64,000 bases of DNA from a bacterium (GTDB lineage: Bacteria; Auribacterota; UBA3054), in assembly GCA_017616555.1 (NCBI GenBank), contig JAFZXZ010000017.1:28933-92932 (forward strand). The letters are read 5' to 3'. Below are positions 28,230 through 35,368 of this stretch, piece by piece (the stretch's first letter is position 1; every line of letters begins with the position of its first letter). The position numbers and the translations under genes were made by a program. The notes beneath the pieces were generated by a model that was given only the letters and a program-made list of their open reading frames with translations, was not told where the DNA came from and did no database searches.

Positions 28230-28900
28230 ACCTAGCCACTGCCTTTCTAGTCGTCATTTCCGTTGTTCTCGTCAACAACTTTATCTTCTCGCGCTTCCTT
28301 GGCTATTGCCCGTACATCGGCGTTTCCACGGAAAAGAAGTCGGCCCTCGGCATGGGGCTCGCCGTCATCTTCGTCATGACGCTATCGAGCGTCGTCTGCT
28401 GGCTCGTCTATCACTTCTTCCTCTACCCCTCCGAAAGCAATCTCTTCTACAAGATCTTCGGCGGAGGACAGGGAGTCGAATCTTTCGACCTGCGCTACCT
28501 GATGACGCTGGTCTTCATCCTTGTCATCGCGGCTCTCGTGCAGTTCGTGGAGATGGTCATCCAGAAGATCGCCCCGCCCCTTTACGCGGCATTAGGCATC
28601 TACCTTCCTCTTATCACGACGAACTGCGCCGTCCTTGGCGTTACTATCCTCAATATCGAGGGCGTCACCATCAACGGCACGGCCCTTGGCTACGGACACC
28701 CAATGAGCCTCCTCTTTGGCGTTTTGCAGGGGTTTGGCGCCGGATGCGGCTTCCTACTCGCCTTAATGCTGATGGCGGGCATAAGGGAGCGTCTGGCGCT
28801 CGTTGACATTCCCAAGCCTTTCAGGGGAATGCCCATCGCCTTCCTTACCGCCGCGCTTTTGGCCATAGCCTTCATGGGCTTCGCCGGCCTTGTTAAATAA
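28226..28900 (+). CDS. rnfA: Rnf complex subunit A
   Basis: 224 residues. VNNFIFSRFLGYCPYIGVSTEKKSALGMGLAVIFVM and LGIYLPLITTNCAVLGVTILN are RnfA/NqrE signatures, with both conserved membrane Cys residues. It is about 30 residues longer than usual because of an insert (about 68-95, PSESNLFYKIFGGGQGVESF) between helices 2 and 3. It ends the Rnf group; rnfB and rnfC, which carry the iron-sulfur and NADH sites, are not adjacent. Confidence 0.93.
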   Translation: MNLATAFLVVISVVLVNNFIFSRFLGYCPYIGVSTEKKSALGMGLAVIFVMTLSSVVCWLVYHFFLYPSESNLFYKIFGGGQGVESFDLRYLMTLVFILVIAALVQFVEMVIQKIAPPLYAALGIYLPLITTNCAVLGVTILNIEGVTINGTALGYGHPMSLLFGVLQGFGAGCGFLLALMLMAGIRERLALVDIPKPFRGMPIAFLTAALLAIAFMGFAGLVK

Positions 28901-28916
28901 AAACGAAGTTATAAAG

Positions 28917-30365
28917 ATGGAAAACGAAAAAGAAAAACCGGCTGCTCCAGTTGAAGAGCAGGAACAGAGAATAAAGACCAAGCACTCCCTAATACTTGGC
29001 AAAACGAAACTGAATTACACCGCCACGACCGGCACGCTCTTTCTTAGGGAGCACAAGGACGAGAGCAAAATTAAGGCCAGGATCTTTTTCACCTACTACG
29101 AACTGGACGGCGTAAAAGACAAGGCCAAACGCCCCGTGATCTTCATCTACAACGGCGGCCCTGGCAGTTCTTCCATCTGGCTGCACATGGGCGCCTTCGG
29201 CCCCAGGCGCTGCAAGATGAATGCCGACGGCTCCGCTCCCAAACCGCCTTTTGAGATCGTGGACAACAAGGAAACGCTCCTCACTGCCGCCGATCTGGTC
29301 TTCGTCGATCCTGTCAGCACGGGCTTCTCCCGCGCCGCCGACCTCGAGCACGAAGACGAATTTCACGGTCTTGAAAAAGACATCGAGGCCATGGGCGACT
29401 TCATCATGCGCTTCTGCAGCCAGCAGGGCCGCTGGATGTCCCCGAAGTACCTCCTGGGCGAAAGCTACGGCACGACGCGCTCCGCAGGGCTTGCCGGATA
29501 CCTGAACAACGAGCAGGGCATGTACCTGAACGGCATCATCCTCGTCTCCTCCATCCTTGATTTCGGCACCGCCCGTTTCGACTTCGGCAACGACCTCCCC
29601 TTCATTCTCTTCCTTCCGACCTACGCCGCCATCGCGCACTATCACAAGAAAGCCGGCGTTGGACAAAAGCAGGACGATTTCCTGGCCGAAGTGGAAAGCT
29701 TTGCGGTCAACGAATATCTCCGCGCGCTCTTTTTAGGCACTGAACTTCCTGAAGATGAAAAACAGGAAGTCGCGAAAAAGCTGGCCGCCTACACCGGACT
29801 CACAGAGCAGTTCGTGCTTGACTGCAACCTAAAGCCCAGTATCTGGCGCTTCACCAAAAATCTCCTGAAAGAGGAAGGCTATTCCGTCGGCCGCTTCGAC
29901 GGCAGGATCAAAGGCCGCGACGGCGAACGTGCCGGCGACCATCCCGAGACCGACCCAAGCCATTCCGCCACGGCGGGCGTTTTCACGACCTGCTTCAACG
30001 ACTACGTCAGGACTGAGCTGAACTACGATTCCGAAAAACTATATCTGGTCCTGACCGGACGCGCCCATCCCTGGAAATTCGACCACGAGGGCAAATATGT
30101 CAACGTGAGCGACAGGCTGCGCCAGGCCATCTGCCGCAACACGGACCTGAAGGTCCTCATCGCCAACGGCTACTTCGACCTGGCTACGCCGTACTTCGCC
30201 ACCTGGCACACGGTGAACCATATGCCCTTGACGCCGGAACTCAAGAAGAACATCTCCCAGACCTACTACCAGGGCGGGCACATGATGTACACCATCGATT
30301 CTGAGCGCGAGAAACTAAAAAAGGACATCGTCAGCTTCATAGCCAAGACGACCAACAAGAAGTAA
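28917..30365 (+). CDS. Peptidase S10 family (serine carboxypeptidase-like) protein
   Basis: 482 residues from the ATG at 28917; an upstream TTG at 28890 would overlap rnfA and was rejected. The alpha/beta-hydrolase S10 motifs are complete: NGGPGSSS (79-86) for the oxyanion hole, nucleophile S183 in LLGESYGTTRSAGLAGYL, Asp in IANGYFDLATPYFAT and His in YYQGGHMMY. It has no signal peptide; the N-terminus is acidic and Lys-rich (MENEKEKPAAPVEEQEQ), so it is probably cytoplasmic, unlike vacuolar homologues. It should remove C-terminal residues from peptides. It is the fifth gene after rnfD in the same direction, 16 bases after rnfA, and its stop overlaps the next ATG. Confidence 0.88.
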   Translation: MENEKEKPAAPVEEQEQRIKTKHSLILGKTKLNYTATTGTLFLREHKDESKIKARIFFTYYELDGVKDKAKRPVIFIYNGGPGSSSIWLHMGAFGPRRCKMNADGSAPKPPFEIVDNKETLLTAADLVFVDPVSTGFSRAADLEHEDEFHGLEKDIEAMGDFIMRFCSQQGRWMSPKYLLGESYGTTRSAGLAGYLNNEQGMYLNGIILVSSILDFGTARFDFGNDLPFILFLPTYAAIAHYHKKAGVGQKQDDFLAEVESFAVNEYLRALFLGTELPEDEKQEVAKKLAAYTGLTEQFVLDCNLKPSIWRFTKNLLKEEGYSVGRFDGRIKGRDGERAGDHPETDPSHSATAGVFTTCFNDYVRTELNYDSEKLYLVLTGRAHPWKFDHEGKYVNVSDRLRQAICRNTDLKVLIANGYFDLATPYFATWHTVNHMPLTPELKKNISQTYYQGGHMMYTIDSEREKLKKDIVSFIAKTTNKK

Positions 30366-30751
30366 TGTTCGCTTTCGGTTCTCCTGACACCGCTTTCGTT
30401 TCGCCGCGGCACGCTCTTTACCCGCACATGACGGTCTTCAAGAACGTCCTGGGCGACCTGTCGCTTCGCGGCTATACGAGCGATGAGATAAAAAAGAGAA
30501 CGACTGAAATGGAAAGCTGGCCCTGGCTCTCCCCTATCTTTTACAAAGCTTGCCGGGAGCTAACGGAAGAGGAACTCTACCTCGCCGCCCTCGCCAGAGC
30601 CGCCGCCTCGCAGGCGCCGATCCTTTTGTGTGAGCTTCCGGAAAATCCGTCTGAAAAAATATCAGACGCCCTTGAACATTTGAAAACCCAATTCACTGTA
30701 AAAATTGCGTCCCCCAATACAGGCACCGCATGGAGTAAACATTCAATATGA
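30365..30751 (+). CDS. Degenerate, truncated ABC-transporter ATPase domain
   Basis: 128 residues aligning with the middle of a MalK-type ABC ATPase. ALYPHMTVFKNVLGDLSLRGYTSDEIKKR corresponds to the Q-loop and helical domain, RELTEEELYLAALARAAASQAPILLCELPENPSEK to signature, Walker B and D-loop. The Walker A region is absent. The Q-loop Gln is replaced by Pro, LSGGQ reads LTEEE, and LLLDEP reads LLCELP, so ATP hydrolysis is not expected. Yet the reading frame is intact and coupled at both ends (TAATG with the S10 gene, ATGA with the DUF486 gene). It could be a domesticated non-catalytic domain or a decaying relic. No permease gene is nearby. Confidence 0.6.
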   Translation: MFAFGSPDTAFVSPRHALYPHMTVFKNVLGDLSLRGYTSDEIKKRTTEMESWPWLSPIFYKACRELTEEELYLAALARAAASQAPILLCELPENPSEKISDALEHLKTQFTVKIASPNTGTAWSKHSI

Positions 30752-31092
30752 AGATCGCCCATTTTTGCATTTACGCATCGCTTCTCGTCCTCTCGAACAT
30801 CTTCATGACTTTCGCCTGGTACTATCACCTGAAAAACAGGTCCGACTCCGCTGTAATCCTCGCCATTCTGACAAGCTGGGTGATAGCCTTCTTCGAATAC
30901 AGCATCATGATCCCTGCCAACCGTTTCGGCAACCAGTCCTTCACCCTCATGCAGATGAAGATCACCCAGGAGATAGTTACACTCTCGGTCTTCGTGCCCT
31001 TCGCGATCTTCATTATGAAAGAGAAAGTTTCCTGGAACTTCCTCTACGCCGCCCTCTGCATGGTGGCCGCCGCCTACTTTATTTTCAAGTAA
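30748..31092 (+). CDS. DUF486 / DMT-family small membrane protein
   Basis: 114 residues, four predicted membrane helices. TFAWYYHLKNRSDSAVILAILTSWVIAFFEYSIMIPANRFG and QMKITQEIVTLSVFVPFAIFIMKEKVSWNFLYAA fit the DUF486 family (a small drug/metabolite-transporter-like fold) very well. Substrate unknown. It is the last gene of the dapL-to-DUF486 run. Its ATG overlaps the stop of the degenerate ABC gene. Confidence 0.88.
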   Translation: MKIAHFCIYASLLVLSNIFMTFAWYYHLKNRSDSAVILAILTSWVIAFFEYSIMIPANRFGNQSFTLMQMKITQEIVTLSVFVPFAIFIMKEKVSWNFLYAALCMVAAAYFIFK

Positions 31093-31101
31093 ATTGAGAA
31101 T

Positions 31102-31129
31102 AAAAAAGCGGACGGGTTGCCCCGTCCGC
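31102..31129 (-). terminator. Rho-independent terminator of the 31162-31863 gene
   Basis: GCGGACGGG-TTGC-CCCGTCCGC is a perfect 9-bp stem. Six A on its left become a T-tract on the minus strand. There is no T-tract on the plus side, although the stem may still help end the plus-strand operon that stops at 31092. Confidence 0.85.
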
Positions 31130-31161
31130 CCAAACATTGTAGGAGAAGAATCGTTTGGTTT

Positions 31162-31863
31162 TTATTTGTTTTTATATACGTCGCGGGGCTGCTTGTACCC
31201 CGGTTCGCAGTAATTGTAAGCCATGATCTTGGTGCCGTCCACTGACAATTGGCTGGTGTAGTCAGCGGGCAGGTCGGCTATGCCTTCCTCGGAGACGACA
31301 TAAACGTTAACCTGGAAGAATTTCGGGAAATTCATATTGAAGAAACCGAGTTTGGAGATCTTCTGGGTCTTGCGCAAATAATAGGTCCTGTCGTCGTCAG
31401 TCCTGTAGTAGTAGGCAAGGTAATAGCTTCTCGGCTTGATCTCTTTGCCGTAATTGTAGAAGATATCGCCTTTCACGGTGCGCTTGGTGCTCTTCATGAA
31501 CTTGATATGGAAGACGGGATCTTCAGTTCTCTGCAGCGTAGCGTCAACGTAGTCGGCGCCCTGGGTGATGTCCATAAATTCGCCTGAGAAGAGGTCCAGG
31601 GAATTGGCGAAGCCTTTGAAAGTGTACTGGGGATACAGAAGGCGCATTTCCTGGCGGTTCTTCCAGAATTTGACCTTGCCGGCCACAGGATCCTTGTCCT
31701 GGCCGCCCAGGATCGTAGTGTAGCCGTCCCTGGCCACTATGACGGTGTAAGTAGCGCCGTTGGCGGAAAGATTGTAGGAGCCCGTGTATTGCTTGAAGCC
31801 CGGCTTTTCAGCCAGAACACATGTCGCTGTTATCGCTAATATGAGTAAAAGTATTTTCTTCAT
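31162..31863 (-). CDS. Unknown secreted protein
   Basis: 233 residues with a signal peptide (MKKILLLILAITATCVLA). The mature part is rich in Tyr, Lys and Asp and looks beta-stranded (YTGSYNLSANGATYTVIVARDGYTTILGG; RSYYLAYYYRTDDDRTYYLRKTQKI). The Cys in the signal is not in a clear lipobox. I do not recognise a family. It follows the lipoprotein gene by 9 bases in the bamA operon, so a link to the outer membrane is possible. It has its own terminator. Confidence 0.7.
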   Translation of the reverse strand: MKKILLLILAITATCVLAEKPGFKQYTGSYNLSANGATYTVIVARDGYTTILGGQDKDPVAGKVKFWKNRQEMRLLYPQYTFKGFANSLDLFSGEFMDITQGADYVDATLQRTEDPVFHIKFMKSTKRTVKGDIFYNYGKEIKPRSYYLAYYYRTDDDRTYYLRKTQKISKLGFFNMNFPKFFQVNVYVVSEEGIADLPADYTSQLSVDGTKIMAYNYCEPGYKQPRDVYKNK

Positions 31864-31872
31864 ATCAATACC

Positions 31873-32502
31873 TTATTTTTTGTAGCCGTAGGTGCAAAGG
31901 GGAAACTGCTGCATCATGTCGCGGAAGAGTTCGTCGTAGCGGTTGTGGATCTCTCTGGCCCACATGACGTCTCTTTCATACATGTACAGGAAGCTTATGC
32001 CCATGACGAGGGAGTCGCGGAAATCCTCGGCTTCCCAGACTTTTTCGCCGGTCGAAGCGTCGTAGAAAGCGATCCTTGCTGTCACGCTGTTATATGAGAA
32101 GACCAGGCCGTAGCGGCTGCACTGCTCTTTCACTTCGCCGTAGCAGACGAGGTCAACGCCCAGGGCGCTCTTCATCCTGCCGGCGGCGCTTTCGTCGAGG
32201 TCGCGGCGGGTGAGCTTAGAAAGGCGATTGTCGGTCTCGCCCATCGGCTGGACGTTCCAGTTCTTATAGGAGACCAGGTTGCCGTAGAAGGAGCGCCTGG
32301 CGTAAGTGTTGGCGTTCTTCATACCGGCGTTGTTGATGAAGGGCATGACCGCGATAGTGGTGTACTTCGGAGTGACCGCAAGATTGATGTGGTTGCGGGT
32401 GTTCATGACCACTTCTTCATGAATGTTCTCGTAGGCCCCCCTGGCGCATCCGAAAAGCAAGAGAGAGGCGGCGGATATCAATATGTATTTCGCGCTTTTC
32501 AT
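31873..32502 (-). CDS. Outer-membrane-type lipoprotein, CsgG/LpoB/GNA1162-like
   Basis: 209 residues from the ATG at 32502, which overlaps the bamA stop (ATGA); an upstream start at 32550 lies inside bamA. The lipobox LLFGC places the lipid Cys near 19, followed by ARGA. The mature domain, KYTTIAVMPFINNAGMKNANTYARRSFYGNLVS...VDLVCYGEVKEQ...ARIAFYDASTGEKVWEAE, has the alternating pattern of the CsgG/LpoB/DUF799 (GNA1162) lipoprotein folds. The exact family is uncertain. Position suggests a role in outer-membrane assembly or peptidoglycan synthase activation. Confidence 0.72.
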   Translation of the reverse strand: MKSAKYILISAASLLLFGCARGAYENIHEEVVMNTRNHINLAVTPKYTTIAVMPFINNAGMKNANTYARRSFYGNLVSYKNWNVQPMGETDNRLSKLTRRDLDESAAGRMKSALGVDLVCYGEVKEQCSRYGLVFSYNSVTARIAFYDASTGEKVWEAEDFRDSLVMGISFLYMYERDVMWAREIHNRYDELFRDMMQQFPLCTYGYKK

Positions 32503-35072
32503 CAGAAGGAGAATCCTGTGCCGAGGGTTAAGCCGTCCAAGGGTTTCCAATCTTTCGATTCACTATCCTTGAAGATCGGGACACCGTAGTTGATCCTGAT
32601 GGGCATGCGCCACAATTGCAGAATAAGGCTGCCGCCGACGCTGGCGTTGATCTCGCCGAAGTTGTCGAATTTCTTTCTTTCGACCACGTACTGGCCGTTC
32701 ATGCAGCGCAGCGCTCTGTAGTACGTCCTTTCCTTCCACCAGACGTTGCCGATGTCGGTCCAGACCGCGCCGTGCACGCTGATGTTCTCGTTGTAGCGCC
32801 AGATCGGGAAGATGTATTCCGCGGAGACCATGAACTTGAAGTTGCCGCCCAGCGGGTTGTCGCCGGAGTAGTCCTTCGGCCCGACAAAGCCGTAGCGGAA
32901 GCCGCGCATCTCTTCGCTGCCGCCCATAAAGAAGCGGTCGAAGATCGGCGTATTGTGGGAAGCGAAGCCGATCGATCCGCGCAGCAGCAAGACGTGCGAA
33001 CCGCTGAAGACGTAATTGGGCTTCCTTTCGAAGAGCTCGAAGAGCTTGAAGTACTGGGAGTGGCTGGCTTCAACAAGACCGTAGATCGTGGAGCCGACGC
33101 CAACTCTGCCTTTCAAAATGGTCAGAGCGCCGGAAGTCGGAAGGAACAGGGCGTCTCTGGTGTCCCTCGTAAGAGTGATTGTCGGAGCGAGCACAGCGTA
33201 ACTGCCCTTCTCTTTCTTCAGATACTTGTCATAGCGCTCGTATTCAAGAGGGACCATGCGTTTCTGGACGCGGCCGTTGCGTTTGTTGACATGGCGTCTC
33301 TTGAGCCAGGTGGTGTCTTCGCCGACGATCATATCGTCATAATCCAAGGACTTGTCAACGCCGACCCTGATGTATTCACCAGCCAAGGCGCCCTCAACTT
33401 TTAAAACGCCAAGGTACTTGCCGACAGTCGGGATCCAGGCCATACTAACCGGCGTAGCGGCCCTGAGGTCGCCGCCGATCCTCATGATCCTGAGATCGGG
33501 ACCAAGGGCGTTGTTGTTCTTCCAGTAGAGGTCGAAGCCGGCCGCCACTTTTCTTCCCTTCAGCTGCTCATGCAGGAAGTAGGGCTCCGTGAAACTTAGG
33601 ATGACGTCCTGGCGGTGAATGCCAAATTCGCCTTTCAAACGAAAATGCTGGCCGCCGCCGGTGAACCAATTTTTGTAATTCTTCCAGTCAAAGTTGGGCT
33701 GCGTAATGGTGATCGTGCCGAAGAGCATGTCCTGGCTGGAGAAGCCGACGCCCACGCCGACCTGGCCGGTCAATTTTTCCTTGACGTCAACATAAATGTC
33801 TTTCTTGCTGTGATCCTGGGGATTCGGCGCTTCGACTATATCGACTTTCTCAAAGTAGTCCATGTTCATCAGGCGCTGGCGGCTCGTGTCGATGCGGTAG
33901 TAGTTGTAGCGGTCGCCCGGGAAGAAAGAGAGCTCGCGGCGGATGACGACGTCTTTGGTGCGTTCATTGCCGGTGATGTAAACGATGCCGATGTCGAAGA
34001 GGGACGATTCGTCCATTTCGTAGAAAATATCGACTCTCACGCTGTCGTCGGGCTGCTCTTCGGCAAGCAGTACCTTGGAAGCGCAGACGGCGTCGGCATA
34101 GCCCAGAGAACGGAAATAATTCCTAAGATTCTCAGTGTCGCGTTCCACAGCCTGCGGGGTATAGGGCTCGTCACGATGCACCTCGATCATCGAGATGATG
34201 TTGGTGAGGTACATATCCCTCAGTTTGCCCTGCCTGACGGTGATGTCGTTGACAAAATAAGGGCGTCCCTCATCGATCGTGATGTCGAGGGCGAGGCCGT
34301 CGCCTTTCTCGGTGGAATGGAGGTCGTAATCGACCTGGGCCTCGGGATAGCCGATTTCCTGATACATCTCGGTTATTTTCCAGATATCGTCCCTGACCTG
34401 ATCTTCCTGGTATGTGCCAAAAAGGAACCAGAAACGGGCTTTGGTGCCGATCAAGAGTTTGATCTTAGCCGTGGAGATAAGCGTATTGCCGGAAATATTG
34501 ACTTCCCTGATGTAGGATTCCTCGCCTTCCGAAACGAGAATGTTGACGCTGGCCCTGGTTCCGTCCATGGTGTCGTCTATCTCATAGGTGACATCAGCCA
34601 TGCCGTAGCCTTTTTCAGCGTAATATTTGCGGATCTCCTCCACGGAGTTTTCAAGTTTCTCAAGACTCAGGGGCTCGCCTATTTTGAGTTGGACCTTGTC
34701 AACCAGGTCCTTTTCCTTAATGCTGTTGTTGCCGGTGAAATCAAGCTTGTCGAGAATTGGTCTTTCCTTGACAGTGTATGTGACGATCGTGCCGCTGATA
34801 CCTTCGCTCGTAGTGGTCGAAGCGCTATCGAAATCGCCGGAGGCCAAAAGCCTCTCAGTGTCAGCCATGGCTTTTTCTTCGCTGTAAACTTCATTGGGAT
34901 GCGTGCTGATCATGTCACGGATGACCTGCTCGCTGACTCTTCTGTTGCCCTCTATGTCAATGCGCTCGATTATGGTCTCGCCATAAGCGGATAAGCCGAG
35001 GACCGCCGTCAGAGTCAAAACGGCGAGTCCCAATTTCAGGTCGAATGTCTTCTTTCCGAAAGTTGATTTCAT
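32502..35072 (-). CDS. bamA: Outer-membrane protein assembly factor BamA
   Basis: 856 residues from the ATG at 35072, right before the signal peptide (LKLGLAVLTLTAVLGLSAYG); a TTG 24 bases upstream is less likely. Five POTRA domains are visible (about 30-115, 116-195, 196-280, 281-370, 371-450), each opening with a phrase like ERIDIEGNRRVSEQVIRDMI or FDIGIVYITGNERTKDVVIRREL. The Omp85 barrel follows, with MRGFRYGFVGP as the conserved loop-6 (V/I)RGF motif and a C-terminal Phe. BamA folds beta-barrel proteins into the outer membrane. This shows the cell has a true outer membrane. It leads a three-gene unit with the lipoprotein and the unknown secreted protein. Confidence 0.95.
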   Translation of the reverse strand: MKSTFGKKTFDLKLGLAVLTLTAVLGLSAYGETIIERIDIEGNRRVSEQVIRDMISTHPNEVYSEEKAMADTERLLASGDFDSASTTTSEGISGTIVTYTVKERPILDKLDFTGNNSIKEKDLVDKVQLKIGEPLSLEKLENSVEEIRKYYAEKGYGMADVTYEIDDTMDGTRASVNILVSEGEESYIREVNISGNTLISTAKIKLLIGTKARFWFLFGTYQEDQVRDDIWKITEMYQEIGYPEAQVDYDLHSTEKGDGLALDITIDEGRPYFVNDITVRQGKLRDMYLTNIISMIEVHRDEPYTPQAVERDTENLRNYFRSLGYADAVCASKVLLAEEQPDDSVRVDIFYEMDESSLFDIGIVYITGNERTKDVVIRRELSFFPGDRYNYYRIDTSRQRLMNMDYFEKVDIVEAPNPQDHSKKDIYVDVKEKLTGQVGVGVGFSSQDMLFGTITITQPNFDWKNYKNWFTGGGQHFRLKGEFGIHRQDVILSFTEPYFLHEQLKGRKVAAGFDLYWKNNNALGPDLRIMRIGGDLRAATPVSMAWIPTVGKYLGVLKVEGALAGEYIRVGVDKSLDYDDMIVGEDTTWLKRRHVNKRNGRVQKRMVPLEYERYDKYLKKEKGSYAVLAPTITLTRDTRDALFLPTSGALTILKGRVGVGSTIYGLVEASHSQYFKLFELFERKPNYVFSGSHVLLLRGSIGFASHNTPIFDRFFMGGSEEMRGFRYGFVGPKDYSGDNPLGGNFKFMVSAEYIFPIWRYNENISVHGAVWTDIGNVWWKERTYYRALRCMNGQYVVERKKFDNFGEINASVGGSLILQLWRMPIRINYGVPIFKDSESKDWKPLDGLTLGTGFSF

Positions 35073-35155
35073 AATATCTGATCGTCTCCAAGACAATATT
35101 TCAATATAAGATTATCTTCTGACATCCTACCACAAAACGCACCCCAAATCAAGTG

Positions 35156-35281
35156 TTATTAACAAAGTTCACAATATATTACACATTCGCAAGTTGGCTA
35201 AATATACTAAATTATAGCACTTACTAACAGTTATCCACAAGTTATCAACAATTTAAAAAGATGTGAAGATCAGGTGGATAA
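35156..35281. promoter_or_regulatory. DnaA-box cluster in AT-rich DNA
   Basis: A perfect TTATCCACA (35231-35239) is followed in the same direction, 11 bp on, by TTATCAACA (35242-35250, one mismatch), and preceded by TTACTAACA (35221-35229, weaker). TTATTAACA lies at 35156-35164, and TTATCCACC reads on the minus strand at 35273-35281. The surrounding 120 bp is strongly AT-rich. This could be an origin, a DnaA-titrating site or DnaA control of bamA. No dnaA, dnaN or gyrB is in the window. Confidence 0.45.
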
Positions 35282-35314
35282 GGGAAGGAAAACCTGTTCA
35301 TTTCGCTGGACAAT

Positions 35315-35344
35315 AAAAAAGCCCCGGGAGACCGGGGCTTTTAA
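35315..35344. terminator. Rho-independent terminator of the 869-aa PEP-CTERM gene
   Basis: GCCCCGG-GAGA-CCGGGGC is a perfect 7-bp GC stem with six A to the left and TTTT to the right. It lies 25 bases past the stop at 35369 and shows a T-run on the minus strand. Confidence 0.88.
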
Positions 35345-35368
35345 AACGCTAAGCGATTCGCCTGCCGT

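Larger units (their letters stand above)
35073..35368. other. AT-rich intergenic region upstream of bamA
   Basis: About 300 bp without a gene. It should contain the bamA promoter on the minus strand, though no convincing -35/-10 pair was picked out. The middle (35150-35282) carries a cluster of DnaA-box-like 9-mers, and the right end holds a terminator for the neighbouring gene. Confidence 0.7.

Noticed and set aside
26018..28900. Na+-translocating NADH:quinone reductase (Nqr) genes
   Set aside because: The first subunit (326 residues) and its SPHIRSGDSIPK start fit RnfD, not NqrB, and no nqrA or nqrF is present.
33615..34994. 459-codon plus-strand frame opposite bamA
   Set aside because: BamA is certain on the minus strand; the antisense frame has no recognisable domain.
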